A stretch of 32,471 nt of DNA from a virus: positions 1 to 32,471 of IMG/VR virus record IMGVR_UViG_3300037635_001997, one strand, 5' to 3'. Within the stretch, counting starts at the first letter, position 1. Each line of letters starts with the position of its first letter. Below, in pieces: positions 31,384-32,471 of the stretch. Under the pieces are notes generated by a model. It searched no databases. It had not been told where the DNA came from and worked only from the letters and a program-made list of their open reading frames with translations. The position numbers and the translations under genes are program-made.

Positions 31384-32471
31384 CTATGCGTGTTCGTAGA
31401 ATCGGCTGACGAGTCCCTTGGTTGCGTGATACTCGTAGCCGGTAGCTGCGCGGATGGATCCCAGGTATCCCTTCTCAGCATGCCATGCGTCAGTAGAGCA
31501 GAGCGCCGGTAGGTATTCTACGAGCAGTCCACGTTGCTCTTCCCAGCCATTAGCGGTCTGAGTGATCACTCTGGTGGGCGTGTTCTTCTTCTTGTGATGC
31601 ACATGGCCCATCTTCAGGTGACGATGCTTGGTTACACCCCACTGTGGAGCGAACTCAGCGGCGATGACAGATTGCCACTGGTTGGCGGCCACACCATCGC
31701 CATGGCTCCAGACCAAGAGATTGTCCCCATGAACGAGGTGTTTCCTATCGCTAGCCTGCATCACGACATTGACGTTTGGGCAGTTGAAATAGAATGCTTT
31801 CAGGACTCTGGCGAGCCACACGCAGGAATGCCAATCGTGATTTCCCTCCACGATGACGATATCCACTTGCTTTGATACTGTGCAGGCGACTTGCACAACC
31901 TCGGTGCAGGCGGCGACAGCGGAGTCGATCACTCTGGAGTAGCGGCTATCAACATCGAGGACGTTGCCCGACTTCTCTGTTTGATTACTGCGATTGTCCG
32001 AATGCAGGATGTCCCCGCCAAAGGTCACAACCATGCGTCCCGGCTTTCGGAAGCGATCTGCGAGCCTCTCGGCCGTGGCCACCATGCGCTCAGTGATAAT
32101 CTTGGTATTGGAGTCGGCCACATTGGTCTCCTCCTTGGTGGCATACATCCCCACATGGGCATCATAGATCGCGATCTCCCCAAGCAGCAGATCGTTATCG
32201 GTCTTGGTGGCCTTCTTCTTCTTGACACGGGCCTTGCCTTGGACGCGCTCACAGAGGGAGTCAACGAATGCTTCCATGTCGGATGCTTGCGGGATCAAGC
32301 GTCTCCATTCCTGAATGGGCTCTCCCTCGGCATTGTATTGCACCGTGGTTTTGTGCAAACTCATCGTAGGGCTGATGGCTGCTGGCGTAAGCCATGGTGT
32401 GTTGCCAGCCTCCTCGGCCTGCTTAATGTGATTAAACACTGTGCGAACGTCCACGCCCAGAGCTTTGGCAA
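31384..32471 (-). CDS. Metallophosphoesterase with N-terminal helix-turn-helix-like segment (5' end outside window)
   Basis: Calcineurin-like metallophosphoesterase, probably a phosphodiesterase or nuclease acting on nucleic acid. The metal-binding motifs appear in family order: D-x-H in YDAHVGM, GGDILHSDN, GNHDWHS, a His in WSHGDG, and GHVHH near the C terminus. The frame stays open to the right edge. A GTG at 32454 could start a 356-residue protein, but the codons before it (AKALG) continue into AKALGVDVRTVFNHIK, which reads like the recognition part of a helix-turn-helix, so the true start is probably upstream and outside the window. Similar phage proteins sit with replication or recombination genes. 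It ends 5 bases before the methyltransferase start, so the two are likely co-transcribed. The phosphoesterase fold is well supported; the substrate is unknown. Confidence 0.85.
   Translation of the reverse strand, partial: AKALGVDVRTVFNHIKQAEEAGNTPWLTPAAISPTMSLHKTTVQYNAEGEPIQEWRRLIPQASDMEAFVDSLCERVQGKARVKKKKATKTDNDLLLGEIAIYDAHVGMYATKEETNVADSNTKIITERMVATAERLADRFRKPGRMVVTFGGDILHSDNRSNQTEKSGNVLDVDSRYSRVIDSAVAACTEVVQVACTVSKQVDIVIVEGNHDWHSCVWLARVLKAFYFNCPNVNVVMQASDRKHLVHGDNLLVWSHGDGVAANQWQSVIAAEFAPQWGVTKHRHLKMGHVHHKKKNTPTRVITQTANGWEEQRGLLVEYLPALCSTDAWHAEKGYLGSIRAATGYEYHATKGLVSRFYEHA

Overview
This window looks like the structural and lysis half of a lytic-type podovirus (T7-like virion architecture) genome. 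Every gene I can support lies on the minus strand, so transcription runs from the right end to the left end. Base composition is roughly balanced, slightly GC-rich by eye. There is no tRNA, CRISPR array, insertion sequence, integrase or repressor. The host is probably Gram-negative: there is a lipoprotein in the lysis cassette, a spanin-like protein and virion peptidoglycan hydrolases. None of about 27 start codons has a well-placed Shine-Dalgarno sequence. Several have A/C-rich leaders instead, which points to a host clade with weak SD use (Bacteroidetes-like or a relative). That host assignment is inference.

Layout in the direction of transcription: (1) 32471-30500, the end of an early/replication-type region: a metallophosphoesterase (5' end outside the window) and a DNA cytosine-5 methyltransferase, closed by a strong hairpin at 30451-30484. 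(2) 30411-27939, a small zinc-metallopeptidase-like protein, a small basic protein, the terminase small and large subunits, and a 56-aa protein before the portal. (3) 27937-22921, the head module: portal, two small proteins, scaffold, a 278-bp leader, major capsid protein and a decoration-like protein, closed by a clear Rho-independent terminator at 22860-22895. (4) 22847-16120, the tail: gp11-like tubular protein A, two adhesin/fibre-like proteins sharing a repeated module, and the gp12-like nozzle. (5) 16123-5063, the ejection module: a GNAT-like protein in the gp13 position, a gp14-like protein, a gp15-like protein with a CHAP-type hydrolase domain, and a 2668-residue gp16-position protein carrying a zincin motif and a PARP-like ADP-ribosyltransferase domain. 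(6) 5004-2230, a T7-type tail fibre with beta-propeller and concanavalin-like regions. (7) 2224-986, a tightly overlapping lysis cassette: holin, 46-aa lipoprotein, YkuD-like endolysin, membrane/coiled-coil protein. (8) 910-1, small accessory genes, the last one cut by the left edge.

The genes form one assembly and exit programme. Terminase packages DNA through the portal into a scaffolded capsid. The gp11/gp12 tail and fibres attach to the cell. The gp14-16-like proteins would be ejected to form the channel and could carry enzymes into the cell, and the lysis cassette ends the cycle. Unlike T7, the terminase genes precede the portal rather than closing the genome.

The most interesting points are the giant ejected-type protein with ART and metallopeptidase signatures, a 288-codon ORF nested in the +1 frame of the methyltransferase gene with start and stop only a few bases from those of the host gene, the window-wide absence of SD sites, and a tandem 17-bp repeat at 934-981.
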